Source: JAGTVG01 sp963699805
GTDB taxonomy: Bacteria > Bacteroidota > Bacteroidia > Cytophagales > Cyclobacteriaceae
Direction of reading: 5' to 3'
Length of the DNA stretch: 64,000 nucleotides
Assembly: GCA_963699805.1 (NCBI GenBank)
Contig: CAVOVH010000008.1
Span: 1 to 64,000 of the forward strand
Both the position numbers and the translations under genes were made by a program. Shown piece after piece: positions 39,044-48,745 of this stretch. A model generated the notes under the pieces. That model did no database searches. It saw only the letters and a list, made by a program, of their open reading frames with translations, and was not told the DNA's origin. How positions within the stretch are numbered: the first letter of the stretch is position 1; every line of letters starts with the position of its first letter.

Positions 39044-40094
39044 TGGATCCGCAATGAATCAACGCATTACAGGATTGATATTCATACTGGTGATTTTATT
39101 GATCATATTGGTCATTGTGAACATATCGCTGGGATCTGTTTACATTCCCTTCAATAAGATCATATCATTCCTGGTGGGATCTTCCCTTGAAGAAAAAGGA
39201 TGGGAAAATATAATTCTTCAATTCCGGATGCCAAAAGCCATTACTGCCGTGCTGGTTGGAAGTGGATTGGGTGTCAGTGGTTTATTGATGCAAACCCTCT
39301 TCCGGAATCCGCTGGCCGGTCCCTTTGTACTCGGGATCAGCTCAGGTGCCAGTCTGGGGGTCGCCATCGCCATCATGGCGGGGATATCCTTCGGAACCGT
39401 CATTACTCAACTGGGGATCGGAGGAAGCTGGATCCTGACTTTTTCAGCCAGCCTTGGAGCGTTTGCTGTCCTTTCGGTGGTCATCATCGTTTCCATGAAG
39501 ATCCGTGACAGCATGTCTTTATTGATCATCGGCCTGATGTTTGGAAGTGCCACGGGAGCCATCGTTAGCGTGCTTCAGTTCTTCAGTAAAGCAGAATCGA
39601 TCCAGGCCTATCTGATCTGGACCTTTGGAAGCCTGGGAGGACTTACCTGGGAAGAATTAAAATTGTTCATCCCCGTGATCTTATTATCCCTGGGATGGGC
39701 ATCAACTCTATCCAAACCACTCAACGCACTTTTGCTGGGCGATCAGTATGCACGAAGTTTGGGTTTGAATATCCAGAAAACAAGATTGATCATCATCATT
39801 TTGACCAGTCTGCTGGCCGGGACGATCACTGCATTCTGCGGGCCCATTGCCTTCATTGGAATCGCCATCCCACATATTACGAGATTGCTTTTCAATACGG
39901 CAAACCATAAATTATTATTCCCAATGGTAATCATCTGTGGTGCAATTCTCATGCTGTTTTGCGATATCATTGCCCAGATACCCGGGAAGGAATATACACT
40001 GCCTATCAATGCGGTTACTTCCGTATTGGGAGCGCCCATTGTCATCTGGCTCGTTATCAGGAGAAGGGATTTCAGTAAATCATTCGGTGTATAG
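39027..40094 (+). CDS. btuC: FecCD-family permease, BtuC-like
   Basis: 355 residues with about ten transmembrane helices. Family motifs include FRMPKAITAVLVGSGLGVSG, then QTLFRNPLAGPFVLGISSGA, SLLIIGLMFGSATGAIVS, TAFCGPIAFIGIAIPHITR and PGKEYTLPINAVTSVLGAP. It is the inner-membrane channel of the B12 importer. The start at 39027 overlaps btuF by 17 bases; a second ATG at 39054 (MNQRITG) is an alternative. It ends one base before the ATPase gene. Intact. Confidence 0.9.
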   Translation: MKNYFNGSAMNQRITGLIFILVILLIILVIVNISLGSVYIPFNKIISFLVGSSLEEKGWENIILQFRMPKAITAVLVGSGLGVSGLLMQTLFRNPLAGPFVLGISSGASLGVAIAIMAGISFGTVITQLGIGGSWILTFSASLGAFAVLSVVIIVSMKIRDSMSLLIIGLMFGSATGAIVSVLQFFSKAESIQAYLIWTFGSLGGLTWEELKLFIPVILLSLGWASTLSKPLNALLLGDQYARSLGLNIQKTRLIIIILTSLLAGTITAFCGPIAFIGIAIPHITRLLFNTANHKLLFPMVIICGAILMLFCDIIAQIPGKEYTLPINAVTSVLGAPIVIWLVIRRRDFSKSFGV

Positions 40095-41114
40095 ATGGAA
40101 CAGCAGAATCCGGTGATCGAATTAAACAATCTGACTGTTGGATACAGGAAGGGGAAAAAAACAATTCCTGTCCTCAGTGATCTGAATGTAAATTTGCAGA
40201 AAGGTGAAATGGTATGCCTGGTGGGAAAGAATGGCATCGGGAAATCCACCCTCCTTCGCTCGATCGCCGGGATACAAAGCCCGCTTGGGGGGCAGGTACT
40301 TATCAATGGAACAAGTGTTTCCAATTATCCAATCCTTGAGCTGGCCAAAACGATCAGCCTGGTACTGACCGACCGGATCTTTGCCGGGAACCTGAAGGTA
40401 GAAGAACTGGTAGCCCTGGGAAGACACCCTTACACCAATTGGCTTGGAACGCTCACCTCAACAGATCACCGGAAAATCAATTGGGCACTCGATATCTCCG
40501 GCGTTCAGCAGATACGCGGCCAATCAATCGGGGAATTGAGCGACGGTCAATTCCAGAAAGTATTGATTGCCCGGGCACTCGCGCAGGATGGTGACATCAT
40601 CCTGCTGGATGAACCCACCGCCCACCTCGATCTGCCCAATAAAATCTCCATCCTGAAATTATTGAAAGATCTTTGCGATGAGACCGGTAAATCAATCCTG
40701 ATGGCCACCCATGAATTGGAGTTCGCTTTTCAAATGGCCAACAGGATCTGGATGGTTCTCAGCAATCATGAACTTACCTCCGGAATGCCTGAAGACCTGA
40801 TGCTGGATCACTCATTTGAAAAACTGATCGATCATGAAGCGGTGAATTTCAACCTGGCCAACGGACGTTTTACAATCAATCATGAAAAAAGATGGTTCTG
40901 TAACCTGGAAGGGGATCCTACCGCTGTCTTCTGGACGGCAAATGCCCTTCACAGACTCAGGTGGGAAGTGACGGAGGAAAAATCTCCTGTTAAAATCACT
41001 GCTTATCAAAAAACAGGTCAATACAGTTGGGAGATCTTGCATGCGGATCAGGTATTTATATTTTCGAAAATGGAAGAGGTGGTCAATTCACTAAAAAAAC
41101 TTATGGATATATGA
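40095..41114 (+). CDS. btuD: ABC transporter ATPase, BtuD-like, with C-terminal extension
   Basis: 339 residues. The ATPase core has Walker A GKNGIGKSTLL, Q-loop SLVLTDRIFAGNLKVEEL, signature LSDGQ, Walker B IILLDEPTAHLDL and H-loop ATHE. It follows btuC directly and should power the importer. The last about 85 residues (NFNLANGRFTINHEKRW, then WTANALHRLRWEVTEE, and HADQVFIFSKMEEVVNSLKK) make an extra small domain absent from E. coli BtuD, which is about 250 residues. Its stop overlaps the next ATG (ATGA). Confidence 0.88.
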   Translation: MEQQNPVIELNNLTVGYRKGKKTIPVLSDLNVNLQKGEMVCLVGKNGIGKSTLLRSIAGIQSPLGGQVLINGTSVSNYPILELAKTISLVLTDRIFAGNLKVEELVALGRHPYTNWLGTLTSTDHRKINWALDISGVQQIRGQSIGELSDGQFQKVLIARALAQDGDIILLDEPTAHLDLPNKISILKLLKDLCDETGKSILMATHELEFAFQMANRIWMVLSNHELTSGMPEDLMLDHSFEKLIDHEAVNFNLANGRFTINHEKRWFCNLEGDPTAVFWTANALHRLRWEVTEEKSPVKITAYQKTGQYSWEILHADQVFIFSKMEEVVNSLKKLMDI

Positions 41115-41959
41115 AATCAATATTTATCCTTATATTTTTCCTGTTAATGGAATCTCATTACACCGCTAATGAAGAAATCAAGGTCATTTCCTTCAATATC
41201 CGGTATGGTACTGCTGAGGATGGCATGAATTCCTGGCCCCACCGAAAGAATATTTTGTTCGATCTTGTCAGGTATGAAAATGCCGATTTCCTGGGTTTAC
41301 AGGAGGCAATGATCTTCCAGATAGAAGAAATTGTAGCGGAATGTCCCGGGTATATGTATGTTGGAAGAACCAGGGAAGTGGATGGCACCTCCGGAGAAGC
41401 CACTCCCATCTTATATAAGACAGCCGATTATGAGTTGGTCGAACAGGGCACACGATGGCTATCAGAAACACCTGAATTACCCGCTTCAAAGTCATGGGAT
41501 ACTTCCCTGCCAAGAATTTTTACGTGGGTAGTTTTCAGAAGTAAAAAAGACCAGAAAGAATTGATTGTTTATAATACGCATTATGATCATCTTGGAGAAA
41601 TGGCGAGACTGGAAAGTTCAAAGGTCATTGTCGGACATATGCAGCGTAACTTTAAGGGCAAGAATATCATACTACTGGGTGACTTCAATGCATTGGAAGA
41701 AAGTGATCCGATTCACTATCTCTCAGAAAATACGATAATGCCCCTGAGGGATACCTATCGGATGTTACGTAAAGAAAAGCATGAAAAAGATATGACATTC
41801 TACGGATGGACCGGGCATCTGCCTGGTACAGGGAAAAGGATCGACTATGTCTTCCATGCCGGCTCTTTAAAGCCTGTTGAAGCGTCTGTGAGTGACTATC
41901 ATGAAAATGATCATTATCCTTCCGATCATATGCCGGTGATTGCCGTGTTTTCATGGTAA
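41111..41959 (+). CDS. endonuclease/exonuclease/phosphatase-family secreted protein
   Basis: 282 residues; ATG 41111 overlaps the btuD stop (ATGA) and gives a signal peptide (MKSIFILIFFLLMESHYTA). Motifs are those of the EEP fold: VISFNIRYGTAEDG, DFLGLQEAM, NTHYDHLGEMARLES, ILLGDFNALEESDP, RIDYVFH and YPSDHMPVIAVF. The catalytic Asn, Glu, His, Asp and final His are all present. Relatives include DNases, sphingomyelinases and inositol phosphatases; a secreted enzyme acting on nucleic acid or phospholipid is likely, but the substrate is unknown. Confidence 0.82.
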   Translation: MKSIFILIFFLLMESHYTANEEIKVISFNIRYGTAEDGMNSWPHRKNILFDLVRYENADFLGLQEAMIFQIEEIVAECPGYMYVGRTREVDGTSGEATPILYKTADYELVEQGTRWLSETPELPASKSWDTSLPRIFTWVVFRSKKDQKELIVYNTHYDHLGEMARLESSKVIVGHMQRNFKGKNIILLGDFNALEESDPIHYLSENTIMPLRDTYRMLRKEKHEKDMTFYGWTGHLPGTGKRIDYVFHAGSLKPVEASVSDYHENDHYPSDHMPVIAVFSW

Positions 41960-42050
41960 TTTTAAATGTAAAATGAATGCTATTTCCCAAATAAATTGAA
42001 ATAATACTTTTTTGATGATATATTATGACGATTTTTCACCAAGCTGATAC

Positions 42051-44307
42051 ATGAGAACAAAATTTATCCGTTTACTATTTATTACAGTCATTTTTATTCC
42101 TATAATCATCGGATGTGACCGAGATCGAAGCAGTCGGGAATTCACCACCAATTTTACTTCTTATGTGAATCCATTCATCGGAACAGGAGGTCATGGACAT
42201 ACCTATCCGGGAGCTACCCGGCCTTTTGGGATGGTTCAGTTAAGCCCTGACAATGGAAAAAATGGCTGGGATTGGACCTCAGGCTACCATTATTCCTCGG
42301 ATACGATAGTTGGCTTCAGTCATACACACCTGAGTGGAACGGGAGTGGGCGATCTGCTTGATATCCTGGTGCTTCCAACAACGATGCCGGTACCTTTTTC
42401 CAAACAGATTGATGTCGGACCCGACATCTCACATTACTATTCCCGGTTCTCCCATGAAAATGAAAAAGCAAGCCCGGGATATTATTCTGTTTTTCTGGAT
42501 GATAGCGGAATCACTGCCGAATTTACCACCACCGAAAGAGCCGGTTTCCATCGGTATGATCCACACGAGGCCGACACACTCACTTTTTTTGTCGATCTCA
42601 AATTGGCGGTAAATTATGACAGCATCATACAGTCCCATATAAAATATATCAGCGATTCACTGATAAGCGGTTACCGGTATTCTACCGGCTGGGCAAAGGA
42701 TCAGAAAGTTTATTTTGCCATGCGTTTTTCAATTCCGATTAAAGATTACAGGTTGTCTTCCCCTGATTCTCTGATCCTGGGAGATACTTCAGCAATCCAG
42801 GCACGGCGAGTAACCGGAGCCTTTAAATTTCATACTCCGGGGAATACCCGTTTAATGGTTAAAGTCGGGATCTCTTCAGTGAGTGAAGAAAATGCATTGA
42901 CGAACCTGAATAATGAAATCTCGGGGTGGAATTTTGAAAAAATTAAAAATCAATCGACGGAGATCTGGAACCGGGAATTGGGAAAGATCAGGATCATGTC
43001 CGATAAGCAGGAATATCTCCGGACTTTCTATACCGCCCTGTATCATTCCATGGTTGCGCCCAATGTATATAGCGACAGCCTGATGAATCGTTCCTTCGAA
43101 TACAGAAGCCCGCATAATGAGATCAAATCCAGTAAAACCTTCGTTAATTATTACACTTTTTCCCTGTGGGACACTTACCGTGCCGCCCATCCGCTGTTCA
43201 CCATATTGAATCCGGCAAAAGTTCGGGATTTCGTGAATGCCATGATGGCACATTTCCGTGATACAGGTTTACTTCCGGTCTGGACCTTATGGGGAAATGA
43301 AACGAATACAATGATTGGTTATCATGCGGTACCGGTGATAGCTGATGCCTACCTCAAGGGATTATTGACAGAGATGGACACTGACACATTATTTCAGGCA
43401 TTGCTTGCCAGTGCCTTCCAGAAAATCAGGGAAACGCCATTATACCGGGAATACGGATATATACCAGCAGATTCGCTGGAAAATACCGTTTCAAATACAC
43501 TGGAATATGCATATGATGACTGGTGCATTGCCCAGGTAGCTCAGAAATTAGGCAAAACCCAGGATTATAATCTTTTTATGGCACGAGCCGGTTCCTATAA
43601 AAACCTTTTTGATCCCGTCACCCGATTTATGAGGGCAAAACTTGAAGATGGCAGCTGGAAAGAACCTTTCGATCCCCTGGATACCCGTTATAATAATGAT
43701 TATACAGAGGGAAATGCCTGGCAGTACACCTGGTATGTCCCACAGGATATCGAAAATCTGATCAGCATGATGGGCGGAAAAGAAATCTTTAATACAAAAC
43801 TTGATTCACTTTTCTCTATTTCTTCAGATTTGGGAGAGGATGCTGCGCTGGATGTCAGCGGCATGATCGGACAATATGTACACGGCAATGAACCCAGTCA
43901 TCACATCCCCTATTTATATAATTATTCCGGGCAGCCCTGGAAAACACAGGAGAAGGTACGGCAGATCCTTACCGGGCTTTACAATGATCAACCTGATGGA
44001 TTACCGGGGAATGAAGATTGTGGACAGATGTCGGCATGGTATGTTTTCAGTGCCCTGGGATTTTATCCCGTAAATCCCGCCAATGGGAAATACGATCTAG
44101 GCATACCGCTTTTCCGACAGGCTGAAATTCAACTTGGCATGCAGAAAAAGTTCTTGATCATCTGCTAAAAATTATTCCCCTGACCGGAAATATGTCAAAT
44201 CTGTTTCCCTGAATGGAAAAGCATTAAAAGAACATTTCATTACACATGAACAGATCATGCAGGGAGGAACCCTCGAATTTGAATTGTCTGATGAACCGCT
44301 TCAATAG
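42051..44307 (+). CDS. GH92 alpha-mannosidase family lipoprotein, frame break near the C-terminus
   Basis: About 751 residues after a one-base correction near 44160. Lipoprotein-like signal MRTKFIRLLFITVIFIPIIIGC. GH92 hallmarks are VNPFIGTGGHGHTYPGATRP, then GMVQLSPDNG, DTIVGFSHTHLSGTGVGDL, DWCIAQVAQKLGK, and FDPLDTRYNNDYTEGNAWQY, with a C-terminal DEP/GNEDCGQMSAWYVFSALGFYPV active-site segment. The literal frame ends at 44168, but the next frame reads AKNYSPDRKYVKSVSLNG on to a stop at 44307, matching the normal GH92 C-terminus. It is an exo-acting calcium-dependent alpha-mannosidase, acting on yeast mannan or N-glycans. No SusCD pair is here. Confidence 0.88.
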
Positions 44308-44308
44308 A

Positions 44309-45070
44309 ATGAAGGATATATCAATCTGGAGGGAAAACTTTAAGATCACCCACTATTTCGTCAATCCGGATGGACTGGCATCCATACAGGGTGTGTCCTA
44401 CTGTCTTCAGGAAACTGCAGTCAACCATGCCACGGCAGGAAAATTTGGCTATGAGGAGCTGATCAAAAATAATCATGCCTGGGTACTTACACGACAGATG
44501 ATCAAATTGTACAAGATTCCACGGATATCCGAGAAAATCATTGTCGAATCGTGGATTCATCAAACGGCTGATAACCTATCGATCCGTGATTTTCATATTC
44601 TCAATGCCAGGGACCAGATCCTGGGACTTGCAAGGACATCCTGGATGATGATTGACCTGAAAGCCAGGAAACCAGTCCGGATCCCGGCGTATCTCCGTGA
44701 AAATTTTCCGCATATGACCGGAAGGATCAGGGAAGACCTTCCCCTGGAAAAGATCCCCTTGATCCAGAAGAGGCGAGATGACATCATTCCTTTCCGGGTT
44801 GTCTACAACGACCTCGACATGAACCATCATGTAAATAATATTCAGTACCTGAAATGGGTGTTGGATGATTTTTCATATGATTTTCGAATGAAATTCAGGT
44901 TAGAATCCATTGAATCGAATTATTTGAGTGAAGCCCTTTTCAATGATTCACTGATCAGAATCACGGAACAGGACACCCGGGATAAAAATGGATACATTAC
45001 CAATATTTTAGACGAGAGAAACGATCGAACGCTTCTTACTTCACGAACGAAATGGAAACCCAAGGAGTAA
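44309..45070 (+). CDS. acyl-ACP thioesterase family protein
   Basis: 253 residues with two hot-dog domains: HYFVNPDGLASIQGVSYCLQ and HILNARDQILGLARTSWMM in the first, VYNDLDMNHHVNNIQYLKWV in the second, the last containing the catalytic Asn-His pattern of FatA/FatB. It releases fatty acids from acyl carrier protein or acts on similar thioesters. The ATG at 44309 lies one base after the corrected GH92 stop, so an upstream start (44246) inside GH92 is not needed. Intact. Confidence 0.85.
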   Translation: MKDISIWRENFKITHYFVNPDGLASIQGVSYCLQETAVNHATAGKFGYEELIKNNHAWVLTRQMIKLYKIPRISEKIIVESWIHQTADNLSIRDFHILNARDQILGLARTSWMMIDLKARKPVRIPAYLRENFPHMTGRIREDLPLEKIPLIQKRRDDIIPFRVVYNDLDMNHHVNNIQYLKWVLDDFSYDFRMKFRLESIESNYLSEALFNDSLIRITEQDTRDKNGYITNILDERNDRTLLTSRTKWKPKE

Positions 45071-45090
45071 GGATTTTATTAATATTTGTC

Positions 45091-45098
45091 TATTTTTG
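45091..45098 (+). promoter_or_regulatory. possible Bacteroidota -7 element before pntA1
   Basis: TATTTTTG matches TAnnTTTG, 48 bases upstream of the pntA1 ATG. A clear -33 TTTG at the right distance is not present (only TTTT near 45073). Confidence 0.4.
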
Positions 45099-45145
45099 TC
45101 AAGTTTATTTTTAACAGATATTTTTTAAACAAAAATTACGATTCC

Positions 45146-46246
45146 ATGCAGATAGGTATTCTCAAAGAATCCAATGATCAACGTGTTGCCATTATTCCTG
45201 ATTCCGTCAAGATATTATGTGATGAGAGCAACACCCTGATGATTGAAGAAGGTGCCGGCGAAAAAGCATATTATTCGGATGATCTTTTTAAAGAAGCAGG
45301 TGGGACCATCGCCAATCGAAAAGATATCCTGGAAAAAGCGGAACTATTGATCAGCATCAAGCCAATGGAGGATCAGGATATCAAAAAAATTAAAAAATCC
45401 ACCGTTTATATCTCCTCTTTTCAGCCTTTTCTGGATCAAAAGATCCTTCAGGTCCTCGGTAATGCCGGGATCACGGCCATGAGTCTGGACATGATCCCCA
45501 GGATCACCATTGCCCAATCCATGGATGTATTGTCTTCTATGGCCTCCATATCCGGATACAAGGCGGTACTGATGGCTGGCATGAATCTTCCAAGATATTT
45601 CCCGATGCTGACCACTGCGGCCGGGAGCATCGCACCGGCAAAAGTACTCATCCTGGGAGCGGGGGTTGCCGGTTTACAGGCCATCGCAACTGCCCGCAGG
45701 CTTGGAGCCATTGTGGAAGCGTTCGACACCAGGCTCGCTGCGAAAGAAGAAGTAATGAGTCTTGGGGCGAGGTTTGTGGAAGTGGAAGGTGCCCGGGATG
45801 ACAAGGCGGCGGGAGGATATGCCGTGGAGCAAACAGAGGAATATAAGCAAAAACAGAAAGAATTGATCGCCCAGCATATTATCAAGTCAGATGTGGTGAT
45901 CTCTACTGCCTTGCTGAGGGGCAAACCTGCACCTACCCTGATCACAAAGGAAATGGTGGACCAGATGAGACCCGGATCCGTAGTCGTGGATCTGGCAGCC
46001 ATTGCAGGAGGAAACTGTGAATACACACAGAAAGATAAAATTATCGTTGAGAATGAAGTGACCATCATCGGGATCAGTGAATTATCTTCCACCGTTCCGA
46101 TGCATGCCAGTCAGTTGTACAGCCGAAATATCATGAATTACATGAAAGTATTCGTAAACGGAGGAAAATTATCCCTCGATTTTGGCAACGAGATCATTGG
46201 AGGCAGTTGTATCGTTCACGAAGGAGAAATCAAATATAAATTATAA
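45146..46246 (+). CDS. pntA1: NAD(P) transhydrogenase subunit alpha part 1 (NAD-binding)
   Basis: 366 residues beginning at ATG 45146 (MQIGILKESNDQRVAIIP). The domain I motifs are clear: YISSFQPFLDQKIL, VLILGAGVAGLQAIATARRL (Rossmann), EAFDTRLAAKEEV with the Arg-Asp of the transhydrogenase, GGYAVEQTEEYKQKQKELI, and ALLRGKPAPTLITKEMVDQM. It binds NAD(H) on the cytoplasmic face. It is separated from pntA2 and pntB, as in many bacteria. The enzyme couples proton movement to hydride transfer between NADH and NADP+. Confidence 0.95.
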   Translation: MQIGILKESNDQRVAIIPDSVKILCDESNTLMIEEGAGEKAYYSDDLFKEAGGTIANRKDILEKAELLISIKPMEDQDIKKIKKSTVYISSFQPFLDQKILQVLGNAGITAMSLDMIPRITIAQSMDVLSSMASISGYKAVLMAGMNLPRYFPMLTTAAGSIAPAKVLILGAGVAGLQAIATARRLGAIVEAFDTRLAAKEEVMSLGARFVEVEGARDDKAAGGYAVEQTEEYKQKQKELIAQHIIKSDVVISTALLRGKPAPTLITKEMVDQMRPGSVVVDLAAIAGGNCEYTQKDKIIVENEVTIIGISELSSTVPMHASQLYSRNIMNYMKVFVNGGKLSLDFGNEIIGGSCIVHEGEIKYKL

Positions 46247-46249
46247 AAA

Positions 46250-46564
46250 ATGGAAATAATCATACAATTCATCACCGAAAATATTGTCATGATCTATATC
46301 CTGGTACTGGGCATTTTTCTGGGCATGGAGGTGATCTCCAAAGTGCCCGCGGTGTTACATACACCGTTGATGTCCGGAGCCAACGCAGTCAGTGGTGTTG
46401 TGATCATTGGTGCGATCTGGCTGATCAGGAATGCACAGCCTGACAATTATTTTGTACTCATCATTGGATTCTTTGGCATTGCATTGGCCACCATCAATGT
46501 GGTCGGTGGTTTTGCGGTGACCAACAGAATGCTGGAAATGTTTAAGAAAAAGAAAAAGAATTAG
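46250..46564 (+). CDS. pntA2: NAD(P) transhydrogenase subunit alpha part 2 (membrane)
   Basis: 104 residues with three to four transmembrane helices (IVMIYILVLGIFLGMEVISK, GVVIIGAIWLIRNAQP, LIIGFFGIALATINVVGGFA) ending in TNRMLEMFKKKKK. The conserved VGGFAVTNRML tail is the alpha-2 signature. It sits 3 bases after pntA1 and 2 bases before pntB, one operon. Confidence 0.95.
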   Translation: MEIIIQFITENIVMIYILVLGIFLGMEVISKVPAVLHTPLMSGANAVSGVVIIGAIWLIRNAQPDNYFVLIIGFFGIALATINVVGGFAVTNRMLEMFKKKKKN

Positions 46565-46566
46565 CC

Positions 46567-47955
46567 GTGGAAAAACCGATACTTGATTTTTTATACTTGA
46601 TCTCCATCGTATTTTTTATTGTAGGGCTCCGGAGATTGAGCCATCCCGATACAGCACGAAAGGGAAATTTAGTGGCGGCAGCAGGAATGATCCTGGCCAT
46701 CATCATTACCTTGTTCTATCCTTTCGGAAACACACCGAATAATTACGGTTGGATTGCCGGCGGGGTAGTGGTAGGGTCCGTCATCGGATATATAGCTGCC
46801 ATCAAGGTAAAAATGACCAAAATGCCTGAAATGGTGTCTATTTTTAATGGATTTGGCGGCGCCTGTACCATGCTTCTATCGATCACTGAATTCAGGTTAT
46901 TACCTCCCGGTACAGAATTATTAAGCGGACAGGTGCTCACCATCGTCTTCTCCTTATTCATAGGAAGTGTTGCCTTCAGCGGGAGTATGGTTGCCTGGGG
47001 GAAACTGGATGGATTCCTCAGGGATTCGATCAGGCTCCCCTATCCCCAGATCTTTAACGGTCTGCTTCTTCTTGCCATCATTGTTTTAGGGGGCGTGATC
47101 ATGTCCATGGACGAGGTGAACTTCAATTTGTTCCTGATCCTGCTGGCTTTATCCCTCGTATATGGTGTAACCTTTGTTTCTCCCATTGGTGGCGGGGATA
47201 TGCCGGTCGTGATTTCATTATTGAACTCTTTTACAGGGATCGGTGCGGCTGGAGCCGGCCTGATTTATGGGAATCAGGTGATGATCGTAGGTGGGATCCT
47301 GGTGGGAGCTTCCGGCATATTCCTCAGCGTTTTGATGTGTGAAGCAATGAACAGATCCATGATCAATGTAATTATTGGGGGTCTTGGCGCAACATCGCTG
47401 ATTACCGGGGATGATAAAAACAAGGCGGTAAAAGAAGCCACCCATGGCGATACTGCCATTTTATTAAAATATTCCCAGAAGGTATTGATCGTCCCGGGTT
47501 ATGGCCTGGCTGTAGCACAGGCCCAGCATGCCTGCCATGAACTCGAGACCATGCTGGAAAAAGAAGGAGTCCAGGTGAGGTATGGGATACATCCAGTGGC
47601 CGGAAGGATGCCCGGGCATATGAATGTATTACTGGCTGAAGCGGATGTACCCTATGACCGGTTGCTGGAAATGGAAGAATCCAATAGAGAAATGCCGACC
47701 ACCGATGTGGTCCTGGTCATCGGGGCCAATGATGTGGTGAATCCGGCCGCCAAAACCGATGAGGGCAGTCCCATCTATGGCATGCCAATCATCGATGTGG
47801 AAATGGCGAAAAACGTGATCATCATGAAGAGAAGTATGAGGACGGGGTATGCAGGGATTGATAATCCCCTCTTTTACGGGGAAAATTCCAAAATGCTATT
47901 TGGGGATGCAAAGGAATCCCTGAACAAGCTGAAAGCTGAAATTTCAAATGCCTGA
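46567..47955 (+). CDS. pntB: NAD(P) transhydrogenase subunit beta
   Basis: 462 residues starting at a GTG (46567) that gives the right N-terminus (MEKPILDFLYLISIVFFIVG). Eight or nine helices make the proton channel domain; the C-terminal domain III binds NADP(H) with the motif VPGYGLAVAQAQHACHE, then GVQVRYGIHPVAGRMPGHMN, VVLVIGANDVVNPAAKTD, and IIMKRSMRTGYAG. The stop overlaps the ATG of the next gene by one base. Confidence 0.95.
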   Translation: MEKPILDFLYLISIVFFIVGLRRLSHPDTARKGNLVAAAGMILAIIITLFYPFGNTPNNYGWIAGGVVVGSVIGYIAAIKVKMTKMPEMVSIFNGFGGACTMLLSITEFRLLPPGTELLSGQVLTIVFSLFIGSVAFSGSMVAWGKLDGFLRDSIRLPYPQIFNGLLLLAIIVLGGVIMSMDEVNFNLFLILLALSLVYGVTFVSPIGGGDMPVVISLLNSFTGIGAAGAGLIYGNQVMIVGGILVGASGIFLSVLMCEAMNRSMINVIIGGLGATSLITGDDKNKAVKEATHGDTAILLKYSQKVLIVPGYGLAVAQAQHACHELETMLEKEGVQVRYGIHPVAGRMPGHMNVLLAEADVPYDRLLEMEESNREMPTTDVVLVIGANDVVNPAAKTDEGSPIYGMPIIDVEMAKNVIIMKRSMRTGYAGIDNPLFYGENSKMLFGDAKESLNKLKAEISNA

Positions 47956-48455
47956 TGGCCTTAAAATTTTCCAACAGCCAGGAATTTCTGAATAAACTGC
48001 AGATGCAGATCAATCTGCTCATCGGCCTTCCGATGTTGATATTGATCTATTTTTTCCTCCGGATCGAAAACAATTCTTATCATCCGGATATCCTGCCAGA
48101 GGGAACGCTGGTCATCCTCCGGATTGGTATCCTTTTATTGGTGATTATACTGGTAGTGCTCGGATTGGTGAGTTTCAACAGGCAAATCAAATCCCTCAAT
48201 GCCGAAATGTACCTCCGGCATAAACTAGAATTATTTTATTCAGCTTCCTTGACACGGTCCTATCTTTTCGAGATCGCCACGCTGGTCTCCCTGACCGGAT
48301 TGATCCTTTCCGGCGAACAGATCTTCGTTGGATATTATACCATTTGCCTGGTAGCCTTTTCAATTACTTATCCCACCTTGCATCGCATCAACCAGCAACT
48401 GAAATTAAAGAAAGGAGATCGTGAGATCATCCTTTCCAGAAAAAAGATCGAATAA
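47955..48455 (+). CDS. four-helix membrane protein of unknown function
   Basis: 166 residues, translationally coupled to pntB (TGATG). Hydrophobic helices: LIGLPMLILIYFFLR, LRIGILLLVIILVVLGLVSF, SYLFEIATLVSLTGLILS and FVGYYTICLVAFSITYPTL, with a basic C-terminus (KGDREIILSRKKIE). No family recognised. Its position suggests it serves the transhydrogenase or shares its transcript only by chance. Confidence 0.7.
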   Translation: MALKFSNSQEFLNKLQMQINLLIGLPMLILIYFFLRIENNSYHPDILPEGTLVILRIGILLLVIILVVLGLVSFNRQIKSLNAEMYLRHKLELFYSASLTRSYLFEIATLVSLTGLILSGEQIFVGYYTICLVAFSITYPTLHRINQQLKLKKGDREIILSRKKIE

Positions 48456-48745
48456 TCGAAATCCGGTAATGATTTTTCTTTTCTCAGATTAATCCAGTAT
48501 CTACTAAGTAATAAATATCAACAATATGATTTCAAACTGGGTAAATAGGGAATATTCAAATATATGTTGATGTTAGATTAGACTTAAATATACTTCTTCG
48601 GGAAAGCAGTATGGTTCTTTAAAAATGGATAGCATCTAACATCAATTTTAAAGGTAATAAATTTTACAGGACATTTATAAAAAAGCAAGTAATTTCAATT
48701 CCCGAATAACGTATTCCTGTTCTTCACCAGTGGCTGAAATTTGAA
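48456..48745. other. intergenic region, nothing identified
   Basis: AT-rich convergent gap of 290 bases between the membrane protein and the barrel-like gene. No hairpin followed by T-run, RNA or coding frame was identified. Confidence 0.35.

Noticed and set aside
42005..42040. Possible Bacteroidota promoter before GH92 (TACTTTTTTG)
   Set aside because: The T-run has two extra bases relative to TAnnTTTG and no TTTG at the right distance upstream.
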